From Archilochus colubris (Eukaryota; Chordata; Aves; Apodiformes; Trochilidae), in NCBI GenBank assembly GCA_023079485.1, contig CM041084.1:126394292-126458291 (forward strand): 64,000 nucleotides of DNA, given 5' to 3'. Below are positions 25,088-39,000 of this stretch, in pieces (positions within the stretch are counted from its first letter, which is position 1; every line of letters begins with the position of its first letter). Under the pieces are notes generated by a model. The model was not told the origin of the DNA. It saw nothing but the letters and a program-made list of their open reading frames with translations, and searched no databases. A program made the translations under genes and the position numbers.

Positions 25088-25530
25088 TGAAGGACATGGG
25101 GGTGTTGGAGCAAGTCCAGAGGGCCACAAAAATGTTCAGAGGGCTGGAGCACCTCTGCTATGGAGAGGCTGAGAGAGCTGGGGTTCAGCCTGGAGAAGAG
25201 AAGGCTCTGAGGAGGTCTCATAGCAGCCTTCCAGTACCTGAAGGGATCCTACAGGAAAAGTGGGGATGGACTTCTAAGAAGGACATGTAGTTACAGGACA
25301 AGGGAAAAAAGGTTCAAATGAGAAGAGGGTAGATTTAGATGACATATTAGGAAGAAATATATTTTCTGTGAGGGCGGTGAGACACTGGAACAGGTTGCCC
25401 AGGGATGCTGTGGATGCCTACTCCCTGGAAGTGTTTAAGGCCAGGTCCTGTGGAGCTTTGAGCAACCTGATCTAGTGGAAGGGGAATTGATCTTTAAGGT
25501 CCTTTCCAACCTAAACCATTCTATGATTTC
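25088..25530 (+). repeat. CR1 LINE tail
   Basis: Contains the CR1 motifs GGTGTTGGAGCAAGTCCAGA, GGGCTGGAGCACCTCTGCTA, GACACTGGAACAGGTTGCCC and CCTTTCCAACCTAAACCATT, ending CTATGATT. Classic chicken-type CR1 subfamily, older than the copy at 17306. The 98-codon frame at 24994-25290 is a CR1 remnant. Confidence 0.95.
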
Positions 25531-27161
25531 AGTCCATACAGAGCACATTTTGTCTGCTCCCCCTCTTTCTCAAGGAGTAAGAGGTGCTGAGAGCAGTGTG
25601 ACTGAGCAGAATGCTGGAGCACAAAAAGCCAGAAACAGAATCAGGGAATCTGCTGCTAACTGGGGCTACCTGAATGAAATACACAAAAATATCCAGGCTA
25701 AGAACAGTGAGGCAGGGGAATACAAGCGTAAGAGCTAGAATAGCTATAGGAGTATCTGAGCAGACAGATGGCAAACTAAGCTAGCAACCTGTTTTCCAGA
25801 GACAAAACACGGATTTGTGTGTGACTCCATGAGATCTCTGCTTATGCTAAAATATATTTCTGGAAGGGGAAAGAAAAGAAGGTAAATATTAGCTTTTTTT
25901 TTTTTTTAGCTCGTAATTCACTCCATAATATGAAAAATACCAATATACATTTTTGTACAGATCTTACTTGTGTCTTTATACTTTGTGTGCTTCTGAAGAA
26001 TATAACCATATGCTATATGGTTTTATATTTGAGACTGAATATAACCAGCAGTCTCAAATGTTGAGGGTTTGGTGAGCTCCCTGAAAGAGAGAGCTGTTTT
26101 GTAGCTTTGACGTCAGCCTTCATTGTACCTTCTTTAACTACAGATTACTTCAGTGTATTTTAAAAACTTTTAATTTATTTTAATCTCTGATGTATTTATC
26201 AGTATTTGACATACTGTGTTTTATGCCACCCAGTTAGTTGCAGTGCTTGCTGTCTGCTGGATCTGCTGCTTGAATATGTTATCCATCTGCTTCTGAACAT
26301 TTTATTACAATTTTTGCAGGCAACTGCAGACTTAGAGTTGACATGGAGGTCTTTGAGAGAACCAACAGGGGTCAAGAAACTTGAGAATGTAACCAAAGAA
26401 TGCTTTAAATCTAACTTGAAAAACAATACTGTTCAGTAAGAGCAATAGTGAAAACATTTTAATGAAAAATACCCTGTTCATGTTCCAAACCTTTACGGTT
26501 TAATTTTCGTGTTGTGACAATCAAGTAAAAAATTTAACAGTGAAGAAACGGGATGTCACACCTCTGATAGTATACTTGGTTTTTGCAGATTGTTATTTCA
26601 AAAGGAATGGTAGCTTTCCCTGATGTAACAAGTAATATTCCCCCTGTAGTACAAGGACACATTACAAGAATTATGATAAGGGTCTTTTTCTAGTTGGGCC
26701 ATTTTGGGTTTCTAGCATTTTTATTGAAACATCTTTGATGCCATATGTAGGAATACAACTGATTGTTGTTTTGATTAAAAATTGTTTTGATTAAAAATCC
26801 TTTCTTTAATGGTGGGAGTCTTGAGGGTGGGGCAGCAGGAAGTGCACAGATAGCTTCCTGAATTAGGCAATAATAGACTTGAGTCATTTGGGCACTCTGG
26901 GCATATTGAGAAAACTGTGTATTTAAAATCTAGATACCATTATATCTTCTGCATTGTCAGATGTGTCCCACATGGTAGCCTCTTCAGAATAAACTTCTTA
27001 GCTGCAGAGTTTTGACTCTGGAGCTGAACAGTCTGTGGACTGCTGTCTGTGGACTGGAGCTGTACATTGGGTACAGGATCTTTAAGGACAGGCTGGGAAG
27101 GTGGGAAAGAGGTTTAGCTTAGTCCTGGCCTGTGGGACAGGTGACAGGTCTGGTTGTAGTG
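25531..27161. other. Intergenic, no confident gene
   Basis: AT-rich. At 26321-26439 an acceptor-like TTTTTGCAG is followed by a 39-codon open stretch (from ATADLELTWRSL to a stop), but I know no protein it resembles. Two AATAAA-like signals occur. No repeat family is clear. Confidence 0.45.
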
Positions 27162-27426
27162 AATCATAGAATCATCTAGGTTGAAAAGCACCTCTGAGAT
27201 CATCTAGTCCAACCCTTAATCCACTGCCACTGTGGTTGCCAGACCATGGCACTGAGTGTCACATTCACTCTCTTCTCAAAAACCTCCAGGGATGGAGAAT
27301 CCACCACCTCCCTGGGCAGCCCATTCCAATGCCTGATCACCCTCTCTGTAAAGAATTTCTTTCTAATATCTAACCTAACCCTCCCTGGCAGAGCTTAAGT
27401 CCATGCTCTCTTGTCTTACTGATACT
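27162..27426 (-). repeat. CR1 LINE tail
   Basis: Complement-strand CR1: AATCATAGAATCATCTAGGT, CATCTAGTCCAACCCTTAAT, GATGGAGAATCCACCACCTC and CCCATTCCAATGCCTGATCA. Same subfamily as the copies at 3738 and 17306 (shared CCATGGCACTGAGTGTCACA block). 5'-truncated. Confidence 0.95.
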
Positions 27427-30410
27427 GATGGGTCAGCAGCCTATGTGTTGTAGTAGGTACCTTCTACACACCATCTAACATTTTAACTGATTTTACTCAT
27501 AGTGTTTCTTTTGCACAGTTCACTGTCCAACTCTGGAGCCTTAATCTAAAAATAAAACAAAGTTACATTTGACAACTATTGATTAGTAAATGAAATCTCC
27601 ATTACATCCTGTGTGTGAAATTTATGTCTTTTCCCTGCCAGATTTATTTATGTCTTTTAAGAAGGACACACAAAATAACCTATTGATACAACAAGTGAAA
27701 CCAGTTTTCAGTAGCTTTCCTGTATTCTCAGTTACTTCACACTGTGTATGGTACATACCACAGTAACATCAAAGTTTCTCAAATGCACAAACTAAGGTAT
27801 TAGCTTCGAAGTGTGGGCTTTCCAAAACTGATAGAAAATGTTACATGATTTAAGAGTCTCAAAATGGTCTTCATAAATTTCAACTGCATTGATATGCAAC
27901 ATTTTCCATATCAGACCAATCATGAAATTTAATTTCAAGGACTGTAACCAAATACACATTTTAAAAAGGGGAAAAAAATCAACCTTATACTGTGCACTGT
28001 AAAAAGTCATAGAACTGCTGACTACTATTAAAATGGAAGCCAAGTAAACAGACTGAGAAGAGAGCAAATAGGATATCTGGTAAATGCATAAGCTTAATTT
28101 TTTGAGCAGAATGCCATAAGATGTATAAATAAAATACATCTTGTAAGCTAAAAGTTATTTTAGCTAGTCAAGTGTATTTTAGCTAATGTATTAGTTATTT
28201 TTAATTCTAAATAGTTTGGTTTGGATTACTTCATTTTTAGGAAATGGAATATTTGAATAATCTTGTTACTAGTCTTCAGAAGACCAACCTCTTTCAAAAT
28301 TATATTGATGTCTTGTTTCTAAAGCTGTACTTTATTTTTACAGAGTAATAACTACCTTAACCTAAGGTCCTCTCAAAGCTTACAACAGTGACTAAGCAAT
28401 TTTGTCTGGTCATCTTTGTAACAGTTTATATCAGTTGTTTTATAAATTAAAAAACTATTTATGGATAAAGACATAAATTCAGATGCTCCATGCATTATAC
28501 TAAGTTAAAGTTCATCTTTCTTTGCAGAAATTTAGGAGCATATAGTCCCCTTGTGTTTCTAATAATTCTCATACTTTAATCAGACAGCTAATCCTCATTT
28601 ACTTGATTGATCTTGCTATTCAGTGTCAGATTACTGGGAAGCTAGAAACTCAGACTATTTAAGTCTCAAAAGATGATCAGGATATCTAATGAGATTAATA
28701 CAAAAAATGTCTTCTACTTGACTGATTTTAGATGTACTTCAGTTTTGTTATCAATGTGTTCAAATCAGAGCAGTTTTAATAGTAGACTGTCTCAGCAGTG
28801 AAATGCTTCCAATTTTTCAAATGAAAAGTGACACATTTTTTATTAAAACACTCCAGAAATTAATTATATATTGTCAAGAATAAAACTGTCAGTAAATCTT
28901 AGTTGAAGACCCTGAAAATTATAGAAGAAACTTTGCTTCTAATTTTGCATGTAGTACAACTCACAAACATTTGCTTTCGAGATACAGAAACTTGAGAGTA
29001 GGTAACCTACAACTATGCCAAACAAGCCTCAATTATATTTTGTCATGAAACTGTGATTCTGCATGCCACTCATCTGTCCATGGATGTATAAACATATAGA
29101 GAAATATTAAATATATACACCTCATGTACTTGGTACTTTTTTTTCCCAGTTTATTTTCTAAAGGAAAACAATAGTTAAGCAAATTTCTGGAGTCAGTTCT
29201 GACCATATTGCTGGCACACAAAGCACATGGCATTGTGTTCATTCAATTAAGGGCTTCAAGAAGAGTTTAACCCAGTATTTGAAGGACTGTGCACCGAGAT
29301 TAGAGATATGTATTAAATATTCTTCATTATTTATCCCTTAACTATAATAACCTGATTTTTAAATTCCATCAAAATACAAGGTGATGGATGTGGATTTGGA
29401 ATGTGGGTGTCAAATTTGGGCAAATAATTCTTGACAAGGTTATCAGTGGCCTCAATAATACACTTTATTATAAAACCAAGTGAGTACTTTCCAACATTTG
29501 GTTTACAAGATGTCAAAATCTGACCACACTTCACTAAAATGAAGTGTGAAACAGATGGGTAGACATGAAGCATGGTTTTCATATAATATTTTAGTTAGGG
29601 GTCTCTGTTTGTGCTTCACTAATGTCCAGAGAGCTGCACTAACTTCAGATTGATCAAATTATTGTTTTTCACTTTCTGAGAGTCATCCTTTGGTATGTGA
29701 AAAAGGGGAGGAAAGGCTACTGAGAACCCTGGAGACACAGAAGAGAATCTTCTATTCCATGTGTTTGCTTCAGGCCCTTTGTTCCTGTGGTTGTGCTGGT
29801 GAAAGGACCACACTTCTCTGGAATCCTTTAGGTGAGGATTTTCTCAGTTTGAGCTAATTTAGGTTCAGCCTCTCAGGCCATAGTGAGGGAGACATTTGTT
29901 AGGGGTTTTCTACTCACTTTGTCTTCAATTGATAGAGTCAGCTGATAGATTAGAACATATTTCAAGATATTTCTGTTATGAAGCCTATTTAACTTACCTG
30001 ATGCTTATTCTTTTTAGAAACTCTTCCATTCATTTTCTTAATCACACATTCCTCATATGACCTATCATACTTAGGGCTCTTCAGATAAATCATCCTACTG
30101 GAAAACAGCTGAAGCACTGTATGGACTGTAGTCTCTTTCTTCTGGGGCTGGGGACTGTTGTTTCTGAGGAATTTCATGCATTTGACCTCAGCCCTTGTTT
30201 GAGAGTCCCAGAGCTCTCACCTGTATACCATGGCAGCTGTGAACACATCCTTTACAAAGTGATCTACTTACCACATTTGGGCAGATGGTGAGCAACACAC
30301 CCTTCGTTTGGCATTTGAATTTCACCTCACTCCAATCTAGAGGCCACTGCACACCTCAATATGGCATTTTCTACTTCTTGCACCTCATTAAATGAAGGGT
30401 ATGTAAGATT
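27427..30410. other. Intergenic, no gene seen
   Basis: AT-rich DNA. Several minus-strand frames of 60-115 codons (for example 27792-28139 and 29331-29582) have low-complexity composition and no domain. No leucine-rich-repeat coding sequence seen on the + strand. Confidence 0.55.
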
Positions 30411-30444
30411 GGACTGGACTGGACTGGACTGGACTGGACTGGAC
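30411..30444. repeat. (GGACT)n microsatellite
   Basis: Six perfect GGACT units followed by GGAC: 34 nt without a mismatch. Confidence 0.98.
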
Positions 30445-32675
30445 AGCAGTAACGGAGTTTGTCACGCAGCATTAGATATCTCACTCAGCAGATGCCTTGG
30501 ACTTTTGTAATCCATCTTGAATCTACTTCACCCTAAGTCTGTCTACACCACAGAACAGAAGTCCCAACAAGTATGGGGAATTTCTGGCAGCCTTTGTTAT
30601 GTGGCATGAAATAATTTGTTAGTTGGACATAAACTACACAAATTATTATACAGAAAGTACTCATCTTGCATGCCTTTCACCTCTTGTGAAAGGACTTCTC
30701 CATCTCAGAGTAGGTAATATATCTGCATGTGCAGTTCTTACTGCTTCTGCTGCAACTGCCAGTAAGACCATATGATTATTTTTTTTAAAAAATGGACTTG
30801 ATCCATGAGTATCTGGTGTTAGGCCAGGGGGCTAATGTCAAATAGCTGTAGTAACAACTCTTGGTTATTACTCACAGAGCACATAATAAGAAGAGTGACT
30901 TGGAAATGGAATGTCCAAAATACCATTGCCATGTCCCACAGCCATCCAGTCCTCAAGACTCTTTATTTATTTTCTGTAGCATTGGTAATGTTAGCTTTTC
31001 CCTAGATCCTCTTAAAAGTTAGAGAGTTTTGGAAGTAAATTATTTGTGTGCTGGATAATAAACTTTCAACTCCATATTAAATGATGTAATGCAGTTTAAA
31101 ACTGCTCTTGAAAGAGACTGAGCTGGATATGCCTCATTCCAAATGTGTGTGATTTAAAGGGTCCCATTATAGAAAAATAAATGCAGCTTCATAGCCATAA
31201 TTACTTTAGCTGACATATTTAGCTGAGCAGCAATAAAACATACATCATCTTAATATGTACTCTTAATCTTGCCAATGATTTGTACCATGCAAACTAAAAT
31301 TACCTCACCAAGTTAGATAGAAAGAAGTCAGTGAAAAGCAGCTAAGGTTGATCATTAAGTTAGAGTGACAAGTAGTTTTTTTTTACTGCTTATTATGTTA
31401 TTGTTATTTGAGTATGTGAAGACAACAGGAAAATACTTTTTTTTTAGCTATGATTGGTCCTACTGTGGATGTGTTCAAATAAAATGGATATTCCAGATAT
31501 TTCATAACCATAGATACACAGGTTTTTATGTCATTCGGAGAGCTGCATTGGAATGTGCTAAGATTTTAGGCTGACATACATCCAGCCTTCAAATTCTTCT
31601 AAACTTTTTTGTTTAGGTGTTTTTCTTACTATCTCTTCTCATCTGAGGAAAGTGGTAGTGACAGAAACTGGAAATCTTTGCAATAAGAGAAAAATCAAAT
31701 TGTGTAATTGTGTATTCACCTACTTTTTCCAATTGAATATTATTATTTAGATAAAATTTAGAGCATTTATACTTATCAGGATATTTTCAAGAACTTTAAC
31801 ATAAAATGAGATAATTCTACTTCATCAGCAATATCCTTTTTTTCAATCTGACCTTTGGGTCAGTTTTTGTAGCACCATTATGCAAGATGTGCTTGCTATT
31901 TTTTTCTAAGCATTCCATAATGTAAATCAGATGAGCAATTTAACTCAGTAAGTTAAGCAGTAATTCAAACCTAAAATTTGGAGAAAAAGAAAATCCACAT
32001 GTTTTTAATTTTTTATTTTTTTTTTTTGTGTCATTGTTTGGCATTTTGTAACAACTCTGAACATTATCTTAGTCCAAGATTTCAAACAGATCATAGTTGG
32101 CTTTTTAGTTATGGCTACACAGTCACTTAAAGACACTAGCACTTTTTAGTCTCTATGACAGTAAATATAGGAAAAGATAGATGTCTTCAAAGCAATGGCC
32201 TGATTTAATATCCTATTTGTGGTTACTCTTAGTTTTCTTTATGATTGAGTTGTAAAGGATGTACTTTTATGCAAGCCTAATTTTTATGATATTTTGTGAA
32301 TTAATGGTTGCTTCTTCAGTGCTATCAGCTGAACACAGGTGCATCTTTCTACTCATTATACAGGCCACTGATTTGCTATCATACATAAGGTCATAGAGGT
32401 TAAATGGTTTGTCTGTAATATGATAAATCATATGACTGGAAAGAGAATTGGGTTATATGGGGATGTGGGATGAGAAATTGTGATGGAATTGTAAATCTCT
32501 AGGAAGCCCTTGGATGTGCAATACCAAGAAACAGGAAATCTGGAAGTGTACTCTTCAACATGAAATACATTTCTATGGAAGTAGATTACTTTTGAAATGC
32601 CAAGTAATTTGGATTTTAAAGCTTCATTATTTGTCTGATTCTGGATGATCCTATATAAGAGGACTTGCACTACTT
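30445..32675. other. Intergenic, no gene seen
   Basis: AT-rich, with a T-run at about 32009-32027. No gene or repeat family recognised. Confidence 0.6.
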
Positions 32676-33000
32676 TGTAGAGAAACAAGATAAACCAGGT
32701 GCCTCGAATTGCCAGTGAATGGGTGTGAGTCCACCTGTGCCTGATTAGGACAGGCCCCTATTGGGCATGAGCAAGACCAGGGGGCCAATAAAGGTGGGAC
32801 ACACACCCACAGAGCAGAGCTCAGCTCACTCTGGTGCGAGGCATGGAGAGGCCAGCAGCTCGTCGAGCCTCTGGAGCAAGAAAGGCTCTTCCCGCTACAC
32901 TTCTACCCTGGAAGTGCTGTGTGGTGGCTGGAGTCCTGGAAGAGACCAGCAGCTCGTCGAGCTTCAGGAGCAAGAATGGCTCCTCCTGCTACACTACTTC
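32676..33000 (+). mobile_element. LTR-like dispersed repeat, copy 1
   Basis: Matches the reverse complement of 53929-54201. Shared blocks are AATTGCCAG, CCACCTGTGCCTGATTAGG, ACAGGCCCC, CATGAGCAAGACCAGG and GGGGCCAATAAAGGTG. The shared AATAAA or TATA-like box, GC-richer body, about 300-bp size and possible TGT...ACA ends suggest a solo LTR of an avian endogenous retrovirus or LTR retrotransposon. Boundaries are approximate. No internal retroviral coding region lies next to it. It also carries a 94-bp-period internal duplication (32845-32902 and 32938-32996). Overlapping frames here are not host genes. Confidence 0.65.
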
Positions 33001-36000
33001 ATATTCGATTGGTTTCTTAGGCAGCTGTCTTATCAAAGGCCTCACTCTTTTATAATTTTTAGATTTATAAAGCTCTTTTTAAGACACCAAATATATATGT
33101 GTTTTGGGTCCTAGTGTAGGTGATTGAAATGATGGCTGAAGTTGATCAGCACCTTGGAAAACTAAATTTCTTAAGAGCCATTCGAAAGTGGAACTCCTTC
33201 CAGCCAACAATGACAGCTGGATTTCAGAACATTTTTAAACAACTTCCCAACTGCCTGTGGCTTCTGCTCTCATTTCTTTAGGCAGAGGTAACATTGCAAG
33301 AAAGAGTGAGAAACATGAGGATCAGTTTATGGGATCTCTGCAGAGCTTGCTTCACTGTTCTTGGCAAGTCATCCCTCTCAGGGGACAGGAGAATCTCAGA
33401 AGAGTGAAAGGGACCTCCTGAGATCATCCAGTGTTGTAACCCCCTTGCTCAGAGTGTTGAAACCTCTAGGTATGGTATCTATGGACAGAAATGGAGGTTG
33501 ATTTTTTTAAAACATTGAACTGATTGTTGGGTAGGATATAACATCAACAATATCCTGAATTTTGGAGTGTGGAGTTACTATTCTGCTGGATGCATCACAC
33601 TACTAGACCTTTGCAAGCAAAGCAGGGCAGCTGGCTGCTGCAGCCCACTGCTAGTGTGGTTTTTCCTCTTTTACTACTCTTCTTGTTCATCCTGTCTCTT
33701 CAACCTTCAACTATGCAGGATAGAAACTACATGGTTTCATGTAGTTACATGGTTATATGGATAGTCAGTCCTTGGCTGTGAAGCCAAGTGGCACAGGCTG
33801 GTTGGTGCCTGTGTTGCTCTCCACAGCAGCCGCTCCAATACTGTCTGGCTCTGCTGGGTCCTGTGAGGTCCTGCAGCCTGTGGCTCTGAGAAACAGAAGT
33901 TATTCTTTGTCTACTCCTCTCATTTTAAGGTTTCTGAATTACACTGAGTTCTGTTGGTCCAGCTTACAAGGGCACCAGTTTTATGGGATGCAAGTGAAGG
34001 CACTTATGCACGTTGGAGTGCAGCATGAGGATTTTTAAGGGTTTGTGGGGATGGAAAAACTTCTGGGATATAGCATTGAAGGACTGGGTATACAGGAAAA
34101 GATAGAACTGATGTAACCTTGTCAATACTGCCTTTTGGGTCTTTTGCTTTGAAGTGAATTCTCCTCCAAACTTTGCTCAGTTACCTGGAGCAGCCCAAAA
34201 GATCCAGGGAGTCAGCAAAAAATGAAGCAATGTGGACAGTGTAGAGTCCAATACAAAAATTAATGTTCTCACCCTCAGTTATTTATTGCTGTGGATGTTT
34301 TCCACAAAGTCCAATCCCAGCCTGTACTGTACTACAGTAAAAATGATAAATGAATTCCTTCTTCCTAAATTAAATATAATGTAAGTTGCTTTTGTGGTCT
34401 CAGAAAGCTTTTTTTTTCTGCAGCAACGTTACTGTACGCTCCTCACTCGGTGTTGCATATGACACAGGAGATAATATTGGTCCCTTGTCCTACAGACCTT
34501 TACATGTAAATATTACCCTTGAAGACAAAACTGGGTTTTAATTGTGCCCTTGGAAGCACTTGCGTCTTCTAAACCATTTGGGAAAACTTAACACTTTATA
34601 GGATGCTTGTCAGAATAAGAATTCAGCAGTATTTGTGTTACAGATTTGTGGAAGGTGTTTGAAATACTGGTCTTCAGTGTTCAGGAAAAAATGAAAATAA
34701 ACTGAAATGTACACCTGCTACCCATTGGGATGGTGCTGTGCTCCTACCCAGTGTGGTCATGGACCAGTTGCTGTGGCTGTGCCATAGAGCAAGCAAGGAA
34801 TGCACTCAGTAGATCAATGAGATTGCTCTCTTTGGTATTGTTTACAATAACTGTTAATTAGTTTCTGAGGATAGTACCTCATTTGTGGTTCAAAATAAAA
34901 TGTACACCAGATGGAGAGAAAATGAATTTCAAATTACTGAAATTACTGATGTATTCATATACATAATTATTCCTTGTAATTCTATAACAGTGGAGTTTTT
35001 GGCTGCTCAGACTCCAGCAACAGATCAACCCGATGACATGGTTTAGACACTATTCAGGGTTTTATTGTGTAAACCCTAAATAATTGATATATGATTCCTT
35101 TCTGACTGGATTCTTCCATGTGCTGTAATTTGATATTGTGATTAGCACTTTTTAATTTAGATACTTTGAGTCAAAATTTTAAAACTGCAGAAAATATTTG
35201 GATCTGCATAAGTTGTTACTTCTAATATATTTCAGCATTTTCAATGCAACTTTACCTTAGTTTTGAATTTGGATTTTTAAATGTGGTGTATAGATGTCTG
35301 TATTTAGAAACAGACACCTATGCAGATCTAATATTTGATTAATCTATGTAATGTGAATGTAGTACTTTTCCTTTGGGTAGAGCATGAATCGAAATCTATT
35401 TATGATGAGGAGAAAAATATATTACTGAAGTTTACACAAGTGCTGTGACAGAGTAAATGTTAGTGTGGGCACTTGCACAAACTTTGTCTATATGTGGGGA
35501 GAAACACACAAATATAGGTTTTCCATTCAGAAACCTCAGGAAAATATATCTAGGTAGAGAATCTGTAGAACTTAAAAATTTCTCTTTACTATATATATAA
35601 AAAACATAATTCCTGCCCAATACAGGTTTTTAAATGTAGATTTTCTAATTCACATTGAAATGTTTGCTTATCAAAAGTAGATTCACTCCAGCATCAAACA
35701 TTCCAGCATTTCACAGTGTTTACTGTTTTATGTTTTATTGGTATGGTTTTAAATTACTGACTAAATAACACACTTTAAGAGTAAAAGTACAAAAAGTAAG
35801 GCAACATCAAAGTGGTAGGTATTAATTATACATACAGATAAAATAGTCTTTAATGGCAGACAAGGTCTAAGTAGGACTTAGCTCTCCATTGGGGTCTAAG
35901 ATGGCTTGAGGCAGCAGGATGTAAAAGAAAAGTTGGAAAATGAAGCCTTGGTGTGGAAAAGGGGGCACCAGCTCTGTCAGCTGCCCAAAACTTGAGTTCT

Positions 36001-39000
36001 CCCAGTATAGGTTCCCTTTACTCCTTTTTAGCTCTTCACAGTTTGTGAAAAGGGAGGTCATCAGGTTTCTCGCTGCTTAACTTTCTCATTACCTTCTCTG
36101 TTGTTATATTTCCTTCATGGATGGAGAGAGAGAATCAGAAATTTAAGAGAGAAGCAGGCATGGAGCTCTTCTATCAATGGGGGTAGATGGCAGCTGGATA
36201 CGACAAATTTGTGTCAGTGCGTGTAGGTGAAATTAGTCTTTTTTCTCATTCAAAGTGTATAAGTAAGCACAACAACCTCAAAAGGCACTCTGAATTAATT
36301 TAAGTTTCTCCCTCTTATTCTGGCAACTAGGTTTTCTGTAGAAATTGTTCCAAGATGTTTTTTAAGGGAAGAGATATTTTTAAAGTTATTGTATCTTGGA
36401 GAAATCCTCCCCTCTCTCCCATGAAATCCTAGTACAGTTTCAGCTCTGGAAAAATTAACTCCAAGTAATTACGGTTTGAAACAAGAAATTTTTGCTGTGT
36501 ATGCCTGATTTTAGGAACTGCTCTTTCTAATGTCTAACTTACAAATAATGCAGGTTCAAATTTCTGAGTGAAAGATTTGTTTGATGGAAATAATTATCAC
36601 CTGGGAAGGTTCAAAACTGATCTGTAATAGAAAAAAATCCCTAAATAATTGCATCAGAACATTTGAGCAAGTGGAAGAGCTTTTAACAGGATGAAAGGGA
36701 AAAGTCTGTAGGGAGTACGAAAATCAGAGCATAGAAATCTTGCATAAGAGGAAGAAGATGAATTGTAAACCAGTGGAAAACAAGGCAAAATCAAGACAAT
36801 CAATTCTAAATTTCAAAGGTAGCAATAGGAAAGGATCTATTAGGGGTAAAGGCAAAAGCAAATGGTTTGTGTCATTTGCAAAAATAAGGAACTAAACAAA
36901 AGCAGCTACTAAACACCCAAATCAGCAGCCTAGCTCACCATATGCTCAAGTGCATTTTTATTTAACAAAGCATTCCACAGTCAATTAAACAATCACTGGA
37001 GTCAGAAGAAATCTCTCCATGACTGATTTGTTTTTTGTGGGTTGGTTTTTTTTTGTTTGTTTGTTTTTTTTAATAAGATGAAGGTTTTGTGTTCCCATTG
37101 TTTATGGGATAACAAAAATTGAGGCTAGAAAAATGATAAAAAAAGATTTTTAAAGCTTATATGCAAAATTTTAAATGCATATCGAACAAAAAGCACAATC
37201 CTGTTTACTTTCCAAAAATGTATTTGAAAAAATTGCTTATAATCAGACAATGGTTTTGTGTTTCGGCAATATCTCTTTAAAATATAGGTTTTAAAGTATT
37301 TAGGAGAGAGCAGTGTCCTGGAATGGTTTCAGATGTCTGTGCTCACTCACTGTGACAAGGTGGGGGTGAAAATTCCGTAAGAGTTGGAGCTGTCTAAGGC
37401 AAATGTTGATTATTTTGGAAAACAACTCAAGTTCTGCAACAGCTGTCCAGTAGCAGTGGTGTATTTCTCTTGCCCCAATAAGCACATTTAAAACAAAATT
37501 TTCAAACATCTTAAACTGGTGATTTAATCAAAGTGCACAATTCAGTCATGATAAAGAATTAACATTTTTTTTTTAGCAGACCATGGCCAGAGGTCTTAAC
37601 CTCCCTCCCCACCCCCTCAGACAGAACAGAACAGTGTCAGCAGCCATGCCATCAATGTTGTCCCATTTTTATCATGAGCTGTTCCCCACTCTCCGGTTGG
37701 TGCCAGATTCATATTCCTAAGAAACACAAGACATACAGTTTTGTGCAATCTAGATAATTTCCCTGGAACCCCAGGGAAGGGATCATACTTCAGAGCCATA
37801 AAGCTTTACTGGGACTACCTAATTTATTCCTATCTCGTGTTGTCTGATCTGAGTTACTCTTGATACTTAAGAAAGAAGCACGACCTCAGCCTTCTCTTCA
37901 TCAATGAGGTCAGTACCAATTATCAGAAGAGGAATGTATCTTAATTAGCACATGAAGCAGAGGTATACAGACAGAATACTTGCTCAGGATCACCTAGAAG
38001 ACTTTTTTCTGCAGAAATCAGACCAGTAACATTTAGGGTAAAAATGTCCAAACGACAGAGTACAGGCACCGTGGGTTTGATGGTATATAGACTTTATTTT
38101 TTACATAATCAGTGTATAAAATGCTCACAGTTGCATAAAATCAACAAGTGGCTGCATTAGGTTGGGTTGTCATCTCAATTATTCTGTATTTTTCATACAA
38201 ATTAAAATAGACTATTGCTTGGGAATCAGGGAATATGGCTCTGTGTAGTGCAATTTTTGAATAAAATATATGAACTAGTCTAGATGGAGTCTTTGAATGA
38301 GCAATAACTTTTTTTTTTCCATCTGTTTTCATGGCTTCTTAAGGATCTGGCATGCAGATCACTGCATTCTGAGTCACTGTACGGATTAGGTTTCTTTATT
38401 CCTGACACTTCAGAAGTTCTGGAGAAGTAACAAACAGGTTCATGATTTCAGACCACTTGGCAAGTATACGGAGGGTTTTGTTTTCTTTTATTTCTAAACT
38501 GTTTGGAATTAATATTTTTAATACTGGACACATGTATGGGGTAGTTTAAAATGATTCCTTTCAAACTAAAGTGTTTGGTGTGTATTTTGTTAACTGATTT
38601 CCAGGCAAGGATGAGAATTTTTGTTGAAGTAAGAAAGATAGTTCAGTACGACTGCTTGTTGTGGGAGGTTACTATCCTTACCAGTAGTAAAGTTGTTTAG
38701 AAAATTAATGTTCTTATGCCTCTATATATCTTTCTGGATTTTTTCTGCAGCCAGTAAAAGTTGATATTACAAGTCAGATTATTATTAGCACAGAAAATTT
38801 TGTTTTCTCTCTAACTCCTTAGCCATGAGGGTAGCATTGTGCCAAGTCCACTGGGTTTTCATCTGCTGGTGATTATTATGTCAGTTTGGCCAAAACCAGT
38901 TTTTGGGAGGGAAAGTATTTAAATCTTTTGGGGCTCATGTTTGAAAAGTAGCCTCTTATTTATTTTGTGCACTCCATGGACTTCTAACGTGAAACTTTCT

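Noticed and set aside
28243..28345. Acceptor-like TTTTTAG followed by an open stretch starting EMEYLNNL, considered as an LRRC69 exon
   Set aside because: Lacks the LxxLxLxxN repeat pattern and has no donor before its stop.
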